This document shows, piece after piece, positions 23,923-34,007 of a stretch of 64,000 nucleotides of DNA (within the stretch, counting starts at the first letter, position 1; each line of letters starts with the position of its first letter). The stretch is from Cyclaneusma minus. Lineage: Eukaryota; Ascomycota; Leotiomycetes; Marthamycetales; Marthamycetaceae. Made by a program: the position numbers and the translations under genes. The notes beneath the pieces were generated by a model. The model made no database searches and was not told where the DNA came from. It was given only the letters and a program-made list of their open reading frames with translations. The stretch lies in the NCBI GenBank assembly GCA_037179335.1, contig JAKZHN010000001.1, positions 558,001-622,000 on the forward strand, written 5' to 3'.

Positions 23923-24467
23923 TCAAACCCTCAGTGTACCGTCATCCTCCTCCTCCTCCTTCTTGACCTTCAACTCTCCGCTCTGAGGCTCACGATCAAT
24001 AATTCGTTGAATCTCGTCCTCGCCATACTCCTCCTTCACTTCCATCTTCACCTCGACTTCGATCTAGGAATAGGAGTTAGCATAGTGTAACATCAGAGTA
24101 GGATCGACGAGGAAGGACCCACACTCGGCAGAATCTCTTCATGCTTCTCCTCCAGGTCAATCTCATCAGCGTTTCGGAGCTTTTGGGCGGCTGCGCGGTT
24201 CGCTCGGGGTGAGGGTGGGGATCGGACCCATGCGGCCCTAGGACGTCTCCGGGGTCTGTTATCAAGGCCCTCGCGGTAGCGGCGGCTAGCGAGACGACGC
24301 TGTTCTTGCTTGCCGAGGTCCGTGGCGCGGCGTGCTTCCTTCTCCGCGTTCACTGCGTCCTGCTTGGCTTGACCGCTGGGCTTTTCCCTCTCAAGAGCAC
24401 CTTGTTGGCGCGCACCGCGGCGGCGACGCTGCTCATGGAGCTTAATGCGATTAGAGTTGGGAGACAT
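23923..24467 (-). CDS. Family-1 member C, unknown function
   Basis: Two exons (24467-24123 and 24063-23923) give 161 aa. The first exon is rich in Arg, Lys and Gln and contains RRYREGLDNRPRRRPR, then RANRAAAQKLRNADEIDLEE, which matches gene D (RYKEGLAKKHGRR; RNRAAAAKLKNPEEIELEE). The second exon is a short acidic/lysine tail (VEVKMEVKEEYGEDEIQRII, ending KKEEEEDDGTLRV). The 59-nt intron ends ATGCTAACTCCTATTCCTAG. It is transcribed opposite to A and B. The C-terminal SEVDxWLDQSV signature is absent. Confidence 0.72.
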
Positions 24468-25270
24468 GGAGCGTTGGAGGCGGTGGTGTGTGGGTGGGGG
24501 TAGGCTTTGCGAAGAGAAGGTGTGTTGGAGATGGTGTCGCGCAGGTAAGCACGAAGATATTCGAGAGCGCGAAGAAATTCAAGTAGAGAGCTGGAGAGCC
24601 ATCTCCACGGAGTATCTTTCTTCCAAGTGTATCATACCTATCTCTAAACGAGCATTTTCCTATCAACTGAGCATCTTCCTCTCGGGTGACTATCTTCCTC
24701 TCAAGTCAGTATCTTTCTCTCAAGTCAGTGTCTTTCTTTTAAGGTCGAAGTGGCCGCCCGGTGACCCAAAGAATACCTGAGACTCGCCGGTATTGTCAAT
24801 TTGTCAAGTGAATCGTGATGCTATTCGTGCTATCATCATCGAATCCAATAGGGAAGGATTAGATATCGAAGACTACTTTTGACAATGGGAAAGAATCTAG
24901 CTTGCGAGAAGCCTCCTGGAGAATGAGGTTGATACGATTTCTAGGAGGTTTTCTTTTCGACGAGGAGGTTCTCACTCGAGGCGGTGGTGGGAAAGAGACA
25001 GGCGGGTGTGAAGATCGATTAATGTCAATGATTAAGGACAGTGTCGCGCATCCGCTAACAGCTTGCTTCTGTACGGCATATTGTGCTGAATGGTAGGTAT
25101 TTGTTTTCTTTGGCGATGGATCATAGAGACTAGTCTTGAGGGTCGTCCCTCGACTTTTTATTGATCACCAAGTCCACACCCTCTAATATACTGTAATTAT
25201 GAAGAGTAAGTAATGTATAATTTTATGAGCTGGGTATAGTACCAAATTTGACAAATTTCCTATCATGTCC
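24468..25270. promoter_or_regulatory. Upstream region of gene C with minisatellite and shared box
   Basis: Read on the minus strand it carries the box GATACTCCGTGGA (about 24606-24618), then, farther upstream (24640-24745), five degenerate units of about 19-20 nt such as GAGAGGAAGATAGTCACCC and GAGAGAAAGATACTGACTT. At about 24930-24980 a CCTCCTCGTCGA block matches one upstream of gene A. The stretch 24985-25270 is the 3' flank of the Zn2Cys6 gene, with nothing else seen. Confidence 0.6.
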
Positions 25271-27821
25271 TCAGAGTGGAAACTGAGATGACCAAACTCC
25301 AATATTTTGCGCGTCCTCCATGAACGCGTTCCAATTTATCCAGTCTATATTGCTGCCTGCATCCATACTCAAGCTCAACGAGCCCACATCTGGTGCATGG
25401 CCCATCATCTCGAAAGGCAATGGCGAATTTAAGTGTGCTTCCCAGGAGTCCTGATGACCATGTAAATCCTGTCCAGGAAAGTTTGGCTGTATCAGGTTCT
25501 GGTGTCCAACAATTCTCGTATCGTCAAACACCGCAGCTCTTGGAATCTCGTGAGACAAAGGCCCTGCTAGTCTGGGGAAGTCGGCATTTGTTGTAGGAGC
25601 TCCTGCTCCACCTGCAACATAACTGTTGAAGTATTGGTCTTGTGATGCGGGACCTTGCTCTGATGCCAGGCCTTGCTGTCGAGCCCTTTGCGCCTTCTGA
25701 TATAATTTCCTGAGAGGGCGCCAAAGTGCCCCAGTCTTGCTATCAGCTATTCGAACTCTCGTCGAGTCCATAGCCTTATCAACGATTTGCCACGCCTTGT
25801 CAGCCAATGGTCCTGTGGTACGAACACTCAGTTCTGTAAGGCAAACACCTAGAGCATGCCATTGTGCAAAGGTATCATGGAACCAGCCTATGCCATGAGC
25901 TTTGGAATGGGCTCCAAGTAAGTCATCATACTGGATGACCAGAAGTCCTGTCTCTAGTATGCAGTCTCGCAGGGCATCGGAGCGTGCTGGTGCCTTGTCG
26001 GTTCTGATAAGGGGATAATGAATTGATAGGTATAATTCGGAGGTCACCAGACGCACAACCCCTATTTCCATGAATCCAATACGAGTGGAAGGGTCAGCAT
26101 ATTTCAAGTATCTATCTTCTAGCTTCTGATGACACTCGATCAGCATCCTTTCTTTCTCCCGGATCGTGTACTGTTGCGCTTGAGGGTCTGGAGATGAGTA
26201 GTTCAAGCGTTTGGCGATAATGGAGAACTCGGAGCGGACCAAAGTTGTGCTTATGCTGGTCATACCGTTTCTGCTGTTGATGTGTGCCGATAGAGCGTCG
26301 AAATCCTCGTCCTCGATATTGTTAGGCATTTCAGTGTTGAAGGTTCCTTCCAAAATTAACGGATCGTGACCTCGATCAGAAAACCCCCGGAGATCGAGGG
26401 CGACAATTTGCCACCAGAGTCGTCGACGCATTTCGGCTTCGAATGGGGTATAGGAAGATCCATCACCATCGCGGTGGATGCCAAATGCATGGGCAATTCG
26501 CACAGCTAGCCCAGTCATGGTCCAACAAAATCGACTGTTGTCATATGTACGCACCACAGCCTGCGACATTCAATCAGCCCAGGCATACAATCTTCTGCTG
26601 CGTCTCGATAAGAAACGCGCTGAAATAGAAGAGATTGCATGATCTGATACTTCGGGAATCGGTGCAGTTCGTTGCGATCCGCGTACCAGGGGTGCTGCAT
26701 ATACAGCGTCCATTCGCAAGAACTGACTGAAGAAGCAAGAGGTGACTCACCAAGTAAATACAAAAAGCTTGTAAGGTCGTCATATCAGTGGTGTTGAGAT
26801 AGTCGGCATTTGCTAATGCTTTCTCGGCGGCAATTCTGTAATGCGCAAGCTCGTCCATCTTCGGCCTCGCAAAGTACTGAGCACATTCTTCATCTGTGAT
26901 GCAAGTAATTCCAGAGAAGAAAACAGCGAGCAGTAGTGCTTCATTGCTTTTGCTGAGAGTCGAAGGATCGTCGAGATATGAAGCGAACAAGGCCTTCAGA
27001 GTGGGTCGATGTAGCACCTTGAATATAAAATCCACTCTGTCCAGATACAAGTCCATGAGAACGCGAGCTTGCCCTGGGCTGGGATGCATAGACTGTAGGT
27101 CCATTAAATGAGCAGCATGAGACATCAAGAGGAATGAGTGTTGCCCAGACGCGTCGTTGTCGTTCGCAGATGCCTGATCCGAGATTTCCAAGTCGTCGTG
27201 GTCATCGTCTATACCGTCCTCGTCCAGAATCTGTCGAAGCCCTTCAACCTAGAAGTACTGGTTTTAGACTATGTCTGCGCAATATAATCACTGCTTTCGA
27301 AAAAGGTGAAAAGAGAGACAAGGACCCGCACAGCAGCCATAAGATTTGGGAGGAGCGCGGGTTGGAAGCAGGCGAGCAAGGGAAAGGAGACGAACCTCGT
27401 GAGCCAAGTTACGCCAAAAGTCACTGGCCACCAGTGAATCCGGAGAGGCCGGACTGTCAGCACCCCGAAGCATAGTAGGAACACTGGCAGCAATGCTTAT
27501 CGACCGACCCCCTGGGGAGTCTTCTGGTGTGTCCGGGGCCGAGATTCTCAGGTGATCCTTGGGCACGCCCTGCATCCGGCTGACCATGCTCTCGAGGGTG
27601 TCAAGCCTCGACTGGAGTTCATTGTTGCGAATGGTGCCTTGTCTCTTTCGACGCTTTTTAGCTCGTTGCGGGAAAACACATTCATCCCCACTGCGTTGGC
27701 ATGGCGTACAAGGAAACACTTTGTTGCACTTGACCTTCCTCGAGCGGCAGTTTGTGCAACTCAGGACCCTCGGCTGCGGAGGCTGATCTGGTGGTTGCGT
27801 AGCGGTGCCTTGTGCTTCCAT
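25271..27821 (-). CDS. Zn(II)2Cys6 transcription factor with fungal-specific TF domain
   Basis: Three exons (27821-27396, 27248-26751, 26560-25271) give 737 aa. The zinc cluster is at about residues 22-48 (CTNCRSRKVKCNKVFPCTPC, then Cys in SGDEC), followed by a basic linker (RAKKRRKRQ) and a short coiled coil (ELQSRLDTLESMVSRM). The fungal-specific middle homology region follows (LMDLYLDRVDFIFKVLHRPT, WTMTGLAVRIAHAFGIHRDG, MRRRLWWQIVALD). The first intron begins GTTCGT, a weaker donor; the second, about 190 nt, is placed so that FCIYL joins AVVRTYDNSRFCW. It is a nuclear DNA-binding regulator with unknown targets. It lies between family-1 genes, but nothing shows that it regulates them. Confidence 0.9.
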
Positions 27822-28387
27822 CTCGGGCCAGGCTCTGGAACTCGGAAGGCCAAAGAGAATGGTGGTCTAGAGCAAGGAAAGACGTGTGAGTATGCTTATG
27901 GCTTTCAGAAGCAAGACCTGGTGACAGTTGAACGATGGCCAGAGCCTCAGGGGGACATTGAGACTTAAAAAATGCGATAAAGCTCGAGGGCGGCCTGCAA
28001 AGGACAGGCTAGAGTCGAAAACTTAAAATGAGAGTTTCCCTCTTCCCGCCTCTTCCCGCCCGGTAAGTCTCGACTCGAAACAAAAATGGACATTGGGATT
28101 TGGGAGCAGAAAAAGAAAGTCTGGTACCCACCAAGATACTCGGAACTCGGAGTAGTTTATGTCCACGACCTAAAGGTAGACTCGGGATCGACCGCGACTC
28201 GGAGCTTACATAATGTGAGCTATGCCACAGAAGGCTAGATCCAAGATACGATCTGCGGCATGACGTTACGCAACAACCTCATATCATCGAATTCTATTCC
28301 TACGACCAGCTTTTCCTGAGAAGCATTCCGCCAAACTCGCCCCTATGATTCCACGATAGCATCAGCTACGGCTCTGATACCTGCAGA
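27822..28387. other. Divergent promoter region
   Basis: Lies between the zinc-cluster gene and the oxidoreductase-like gene. A direct CTCTTCCCGC repeat is seen near 28040-28060 and several ACTCGGA elements at about 28138-28200. No gene seen. Confidence 0.5.
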
Positions 28388-29164
28388 ATGGTTGCGCCCA
28401 GTCCTATGAGAATACGAGCTCTCCTGCGCCGCCCGCAGCGCTTCATCTGCCAGAATGCACCCCCCTCTTCGAGACCAAGTCGAAACCCCCACCAGCGACG
28501 CCATAAGAGCAATTCTTCTTCCAACCAAGTGCATCCCATGGGCGCCTTCTACGAATCTCTCCTAGAACAGCCTCTCCAAACCGCCACATCTGCCACCCAC
28601 CAGCCCACAAAGCCCTCTCCGCCCGAGTCGCTGCCCAAGACCGACAAAGAAGAGGTTGTTGCGAAAGCCCGAGTTGTGTTTGGGTCGCGCCTTGCTGGAC
28701 CCGCCGAACGGCGCGAAGAGAAAGATAAGAAGAGCGTTGTGGTCGCTGGAGTGAAGGTGCCTCCACGTCCGAGCGAGCCCGATAATTGCTGCATGAGCGG
28801 CTGTGTGAACTGCGTATGGGATGCCTATCGCGACGACTTGGAAGAGTGGGCCATGGCACGGCGGCAGGCTGATGCGAATCTGATGAAAGAGAAGGGTTTG
28901 AAGAAGCCGCGCACGACGCGGAAACAGCAGCCGGCAACTGGAACGGGCTTGATGATGGGAGAAGGAGAGAAAGGGGCACAACACACGATGGTCAGCATGG
29001 ATGACGATGGAGGTGGAAGTGAGTCAAACTGGGCAACGGGGCTGGACACTGAGCTCAACACCGATGAGTTGTTCAAAGGGGTACCGGTGGGCATACGGGA
29101 GTTCATGAAGACAGAGAAGCGGCTGAAGGAGAAACACATGAGGGAGGGCACTGTGGGTGGATAA
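28388..29164 (+). CDS. Oxidoreductase-like (OXLD1-type) protein, probably mitochondrial
   Basis: Single exon, 258 aa. The Arg-rich, acid-poor N-terminus (MRIRALLRRPQRFICQN, from Met7) looks like a mitochondrial presequence. The signature VPPRPSEPDNCCMSGCVNCV, then WDAYRDDLEEW (about residues 125-155), is the Oxidored-like domain of fungal YPL107W and animal OXLD1 proteins. Family function is poorly defined; the clustered cysteines may bind metal. The remainder is charged and low-complexity, ending MKTEKRLKEKHMREG. Genes on both sides are unrelated. Confidence 0.88.
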   Translation: MVAPSPMRIRALLRRPQRFICQNAPPSSRPSRNPHQRRHKSNSSSNQVHPMGAFYESLLEQPLQTATSATHQPTKPSPPESLPKTDKEEVVAKARVVFGSRLAGPAERREEKDKKSVVVAGVKVPPRPSEPDNCCMSGCVNCVWDAYRDDLEEWAMARRQADANLMKEKGLKKPRTTRKQQPATGTGLMMGEGEKGAQHTMVSMDDDGGGSESNWATGLDTELNTDELFKGVPVGIREFMKTEKRLKEKHMREGTVGG

Positions 29165-29533
29165 GTATGAAATAATCCGTTTTTACGTCCATGCGTTGTT
29201 GTGAAATTGCGAGCTTTCGTGTTGTGAGAAAAGGCCTGCGCAAAGTATCGCGCCCACAAGTAATCCAAGTGGCTTGCGCAACCCTGTAATGAGGGGTCTG
29301 TGAAGACACATGTAGGTGGTTGGGAGACAAGAGAGCGAAACAAGTCCACGCATATCTTGGGAGTCCAAGTAACCAGAGCGGGTCAGCCATCAATAAAATC
29401 CAGGTCATGGTATTGATTTATATTGCTGCAATACTTCAAAGATATCCAAACACAATCTAGACGCTGCTAAAGTATTGGTTGGGCGCAGAGTAATGGAAGG
29501 TCATGGGCGTTGAGACTTGTATGAGTTGAGTGG

Positions 29534-30187
29534 CTGCTCCGCAGAGCAGTGGGAAGGGTATACATATATTCAAATTGGTGACTTCTTTCCATCAAGTAGC
29601 CGACACCAGTAGTGGATGTGGATGTTAATAGCATTCTCACTCATTGCCCTGAGGATGGGAGTTCGAGTTGGGGTAAAACCCATGTCGAATTTGCTAGGGA
29701 GCTGCTCTGGTTTTTTTTTTGGTTTTTTTGCTGTATTAAGTTTTGTTTCTTTCACTGATTATTGTAATGCTTTCCAAATATTTATAGCTTTTTTTCTGAC
29801 TCCGCAAAGGGCGGTGTTGTTTTGAGGGTGTTTCTGGGAGCAGGTGGTTTGTTGTCGCTAAGCGCCTGCTCCGCAGAGCAGTGCGAAGGGTATACGTATA
29901 TTCAAATTGGTGACTTCTTTCCATCAAGTAGCCGACACCAGTAGTGGATGTGGATGTGTAGCATTCTCACTCATTGCCCTGAGGATGGGAGTTCGAGTTG
30001 GGGTAAAACCCAAGTCGAATTTCCTAGGGAGCTGCTTTTTGTTTTTTTTTGCTGTATTAAGTTTTGTTTCTTTCACTGATTATTGTAATGCTTTCCAAAT
30101 ATTTATAGCTTTTTTTCTGAGTCCGCAAAGGTCGGTGTTGTTTTGAGGGTGTTTCTGGGAGCAGGTGGTTTGTTGTCGCTAAACGCG
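29534..30187. repeat. 332-bp direct tandem duplication upstream of gene D
   Basis: Copy 1 begins at 29534 and copy 2 at 29866, both with CTGCTCCGCAGAGCAGTG, and they run in parallel through TCAAATTGGTGACTTCTTTC, GGATGGGAGTTCGAGTTGGG, poly-T tracts and TGGTTTGTTGTCGCTAA. Copy 2 fades at about 30185. Differences are few (a shorter T tract and a few substitutions), so the duplication is recent. Part of the unit is also related to 21027-21070 upstream of gene A. Confidence 0.85.
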
Positions 30188-30488
30188 TGTAGTCGTCGTC
30201 GGTCAGGGAGCGCTCGTGCTGTCGCTAGGCGAACACCTTCACGTTGGAACAACAGTTACTCCGTAGCAGGATCAACTTTCCGGCGCAGGATCAATTTTCA
30301 GGCGCATGCTCGCTGCTCGCATTGAGAACATTGAATCTTCTGAAATTTCATCCGTCTTCACATTCCTGCGCAGCAACAACCTCCACTCCACCTGCCCGTC
30401 TCCGTCCTCCGCCCAGAACCAGCTCCTCACCACGCACAACACCATTCACCTCGCACTAGCACTCTCTGAACTTCAACCAATCCTCAGC
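30188..30488. promoter_or_regulatory. Promoter/leader of gene D
   Basis: Holds TTACTCCGTAGCAGG (compare the ACTCCGTGGA box of A and C) directly followed by two units GCAGGATCAA(C/T)TTTC(C/A)GGC at about 30258-30300, then a CT/AC-rich leader. An in-frame extension of gene D reaches 30306, but the Met at 30489 fits its paralogs better. Confidence 0.5.
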
Positions 30489-31377
30489 ATGCCATCCACC
30501 AAGGGCACCAACCGCAGCGCGGGTCAAGCCATAATGGACGCCGAGAAGAAAGTGGCACGCGCGCGCCGCGCCTTCAACAAAGCGAAGCAAGAAGAGATGG
30601 TTGTGAAGGGCCACCGATACAAGGAGGGCCTGGCGAAGAAGCATGGCAGGCGCGCCCTTCCTGGCCCCGGCGCCAGAAATCGCGCCGCTGCAGCCAAGCT
30701 CAAGAATCCCGAGGAGATTGAGCTGGAGGAAGAGGCTGAGATAATGGAATCAGTGAGTCATCCCTGGGTCCCTGGTCAACCCTACTTTGATGTTACACTA
30801 TGCTAACGACTACTTCCTAGGCCGCTGTCGACGCCGTGAACATGCAGTCTCTGAGCGCCTACCAGGCCAACGATGATTTTGCTGAAGGACCTGAAGGCGC
30901 TGCTACAGGCGTCGGAGCTGGCAACCTCAACGAGATGGACCTCGGTATGGAGGAGTCTGAATATGTCATGGAAAGTGTAAGTCGTCCTTGAACGATCCTG
31001 CTCTGGTGCTGAACTATGCTAACTACTATTCCTAGATTGAAACTGATGATATGAAAGTGGAGGTGGATGAGGACTTGACCGATGAAGAATTGGCTCGTCG
31101 TATCGCTGCTGTCAAAGCTCATAATGACAAGGTCATAATCAAGAAGGAAGACGACGATGATGTCCAGACATTGACCGCCAACGAAGCCAAGCAGGAGGAG
31201 ATGGATGTGGATGGAGAAGAGGTGGCCGAGGACGATTCTGTTGTGGCGAACGACGATGGCAGCGAAAACATTGAAATCGAATGGCACGCTGCGAACATCA
31301 CCAAACTTGAGGCCGAAATTGCAGAACTCAAGGTCCGAGCTCGAGCTGAAGCAGCTGGAGAAGCTGGAGAAGAGTAA
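30489..31377 (+). CDS. Family-1 member D, unknown function
   Basis: Three exons (30489-30752, 30821-30976, 31036-31377) give 253 aa. Exon 1 is basic (MPSTKGTNRSAGQAIMDAEK, RYKEGLAKKHGRR, RNRAAAAKLKNPEEIELEEE) and matches gene C. Exon 2 is Ala/Gly/Glu-rich and ends EYVMES. Exon 3 is acidic and ends with a probable coiled coil (ITKLEAEIAELKVRARAEAA). Exons 1 and 2 both end Glu-Ser before a phase-0 intron, and the two introns resemble each other. No known domain. The basic-then-acidic layout is shared with A to C. Confidence 0.75.
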
Positions 31378-31547
31378 GAGGAAAATGAGCGATGAGAAAT
31401 TACTCTGAGTGAGTGAGTGAGTGAGGGTCTGAGCAAAGTTTACTTTGTTACCCTCACGGCTCCCAGAATACGAATATGTGTCGTCTACCACTTCCCGAGA
31501 TTCCCCGCCTGTGAAGCACAATCAAACACTCTTGCTTCCCTGACATT

Positions 31548-32372
31548 TTATTTGTCCCCTATGCGATCAGATGAGTGACTATTTACAACAAACAGCTTTG
31601 TGCCGAGACTCCAGTAATCTACGTCCTTAGGGCTCCCTCTAGCATGATCCTCTCGCACCTTCTCCTTTCGCTCTATCCGCTCTATCCCAGTATCCAATGC
31701 CTGCCCTACATTCTCCTCAGCCCCCCTTTCATCAACCAGTTCGCGCGGTATATCCGTTATATTTTCTAACCTTTCCATCACCTCACTCATCCCCTCCCGT
31801 AAATAAGCCTCAGCCAGGTCCCTTTCCTCTGCAAATCTTTCAATCTCACTTAGCATCTGTTGCTCAAGTTCAACGGGGGAGTCCGGATTTCTTCTATGCC
31901 AAGGAACCCACTCAAGCGGTTCCTGTGATTCACTCTCATCCGTTGGAGTCGCCAATATTACAATTACTTGTCGCTTCTTCTGTTTCGCTTGTCTTTCGTA
32001 TCGTTCTAGTTGTTCCCTGTCTTCCTGCCGTTGTCTCTGGGAGCCGAGAAGGGCATATTCTTCGCAGCTTAGGGGGCGGGGTGGGTCTTGACGGGGTGGG
32101 CGGAAATTGGGGAGGCTGTTGCGTGACTGGATTTGCTGGGAAGGCGTTACGTGGGGGTCGGAGTGGGGGTCGAGGGGGATCTTGGGAGGCACTGGTGGAC
32201 CGGTTGTTCGAATTGGAATTGGGGTATCTGAATCTGATGATGTGGCTGAGACATTTGGGCTGTATGGTATATATGGCAAGGGGGTCATGATTGTGTAGGG
32301 CGAGAGGGTCTTTGGAGGAATTTTGTCGCTAGCTGGGAGCAGTTGTCGATAACGGAACGTCAGCTTAGGCAT
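31548..32372 (-). CDS. Hypothetical charged protein
   Basis: Single open frame of 274 aa, convergent with gene D. The first 110 residues are Pro/Ser-rich and look disordered; the middle is a charged helix (RQRQEDREQLERYERQAKQK), then WVPWHRRNPDSP and another acidic helix (SEIERFAEERDLAEAYLREG). I do not recognise a family. The start could also be the Met at residue 29. Length and clean coding-like composition support a gene, but no splice or motif evidence does. Confidence 0.55.
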   Translation of the reverse strand: MPKLTFRYRQLLPASDKIPPKTLSPYTIMTPLPYIPYSPNVSATSSDSDTPIPIRTTGPPVPPKIPLDPHSDPHVTPSQQIQSRNSLPNFRPPRQDPPRPLSCEEYALLGSQRQRQEDREQLERYERQAKQKKRQVIVILATPTDESESQEPLEWVPWHRRNPDSPVELEQQMLSEIERFAEERDLAEAYLREGMSEVMERLENITDIPRELVDERGAEENVGQALDTGIERIERKEKVREDHARGSPKDVDYWSLGTKLFVVNSHSSDRIGDK

Positions 32373-34007
32373 GCCTTTCTATTTACGATCAGACCGGTTT
32401 TGGTCGTGGAGGTACAAGAATATTCTCATACCGAGCTTCTGATATGTAAGTGGTACGGGATGAAAGAAGTACAGCACAGGTAAAAACAATAACAACTCAC
32501 AGATTCTGGAATTCTCGAGCCCAATTGATCGTTCATTCAGGGACTTGTCTCAGTGTTAAGTTGTCTAAGACATACTGCTTCAACTGCAAGTCGACCAACA
32601 TTAGCTCTAACGCGAGCCTTTGTGTTCTCCGGTCCACTGTTTTTCCCGACTTGCTACCTTACCCCACACCCCGACTTTGCCCACAATCTCATTTGCATAT
32701 CTGCCTGAAGTCTTTATAACCACTGTATTGGTCCTGCGCCAAACACGAATAGCCTCGTTTCTCCAGACATACATTCCCCGGTATTTCTAGCGATGGAGTA
32801 AGAGATGCACCCACTAAAAACATATATGACAAGGGAAACTAACATGAGGAAATTGGGGAAATAATAAGAAAAACAGGCTGATAAAAGTCAACTTGCTTGA
32901 CCAATTTGGCTATTCTTCGCCAGTAGCTTTAAGGTGATGTCTGGGGCCAGCCCATCGCAATTGACATTATTGCTCAGCTGCTCAGCCTATCAAGGTCGAG
33001 TCAGAAAAAGCCTCCCGCACAAAAGGGACTCGGAGCAAGTCGTGCCTCGCCAGTAGAAAACTTATGCTTACCTGGTAGATGGTATTGATGTGCCGCCGGC
33101 TCCAAACCGTTAAATACATCACAAGTTTCCGGACCCTTTTCATCTCGGAAAGGCTCCTACAAAGGAGAGTGTTTGTGTCCTAAACTTCCTGAACACGCTG
33201 CATACTTCGTTCGGCAGACGAGATTGCGCTCTTTACACTTTCTTCTTGCAGAGCGATCCAATCGGCTGTTCTTCATCCCTTTTTTGCTCGACGTGTTTAC
33301 CTCTGCTGAGAATTGAGAATCGAACCCAGTGCTACTAGCTCAGAAGAGTTTACAAAAGCGGGGTTGCGATCAACACCACCTCTGTCACCCCTAATCTAAC
33401 AAATCCTTACGATCTTTAGACCGAATTGCAATTATATGCCTCCCTCGGTCGCCAAAATCTCACAATTGGGACGTTGCGAAATCGCATCAAAGACTCAGAG
33501 CATGTGAGGTATCTTGTGGGTGAATCTCCAGATATATTGTTTGATTGGCAGGTATTTTCGTACCAACTGATGGAGGTGCTTGCGATTTATAGGGAATCTT
33601 GCAAAGAGTAGAGATGTTTGAATACGATAGAGACACTGGAAACGATAGAAATGCTGGAAGAAAGATAAGGTAGGTTCCTGCAAACGACATGGCTCCACTT
33701 CAAACGAAGAATGAGTTTCACAATCGGGACAAAGCTGTGTCGTCAAGAAAGAGTCTTGGAATCGAGTAATACATTTGCAATCGATCATGGGTTTCGTAAT
33801 CGACAACGATTCCTCAGTTGCTGCACCCCAGAATTATTTTCAAAGTGATTACACCATTTGGATCCCGTAGATGGTCCATCACTACTCCTTTGAAAGCCAG
33901 TTCACCAAATCCTTCCTTGTTGCATCTAGACATTGAACCCTTATCCCTCCCCAAACCAGCCCCTTCGCCCTAAGAACGCCCTCCTAAACCCAAACCTCAC
34001 AGCCCCA
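32373..34007. other. Gene-poor intergenic region
   Basis: About 1.6 kb, partly AT-rich. Frames of under 105 residues on both strands have no motif or splice partner. A GGGTTCGATTCTC string on the minus strand near 33310 resembles a tRNA B box but has no pairing T stem. Confidence 0.5.

Noticed and set aside
33300..33420. tRNA-like B box (GGGTTCGATTCTC on the minus strand)
   Set aside because: The T stem does not pair and no matching A box or acceptor stem is found.
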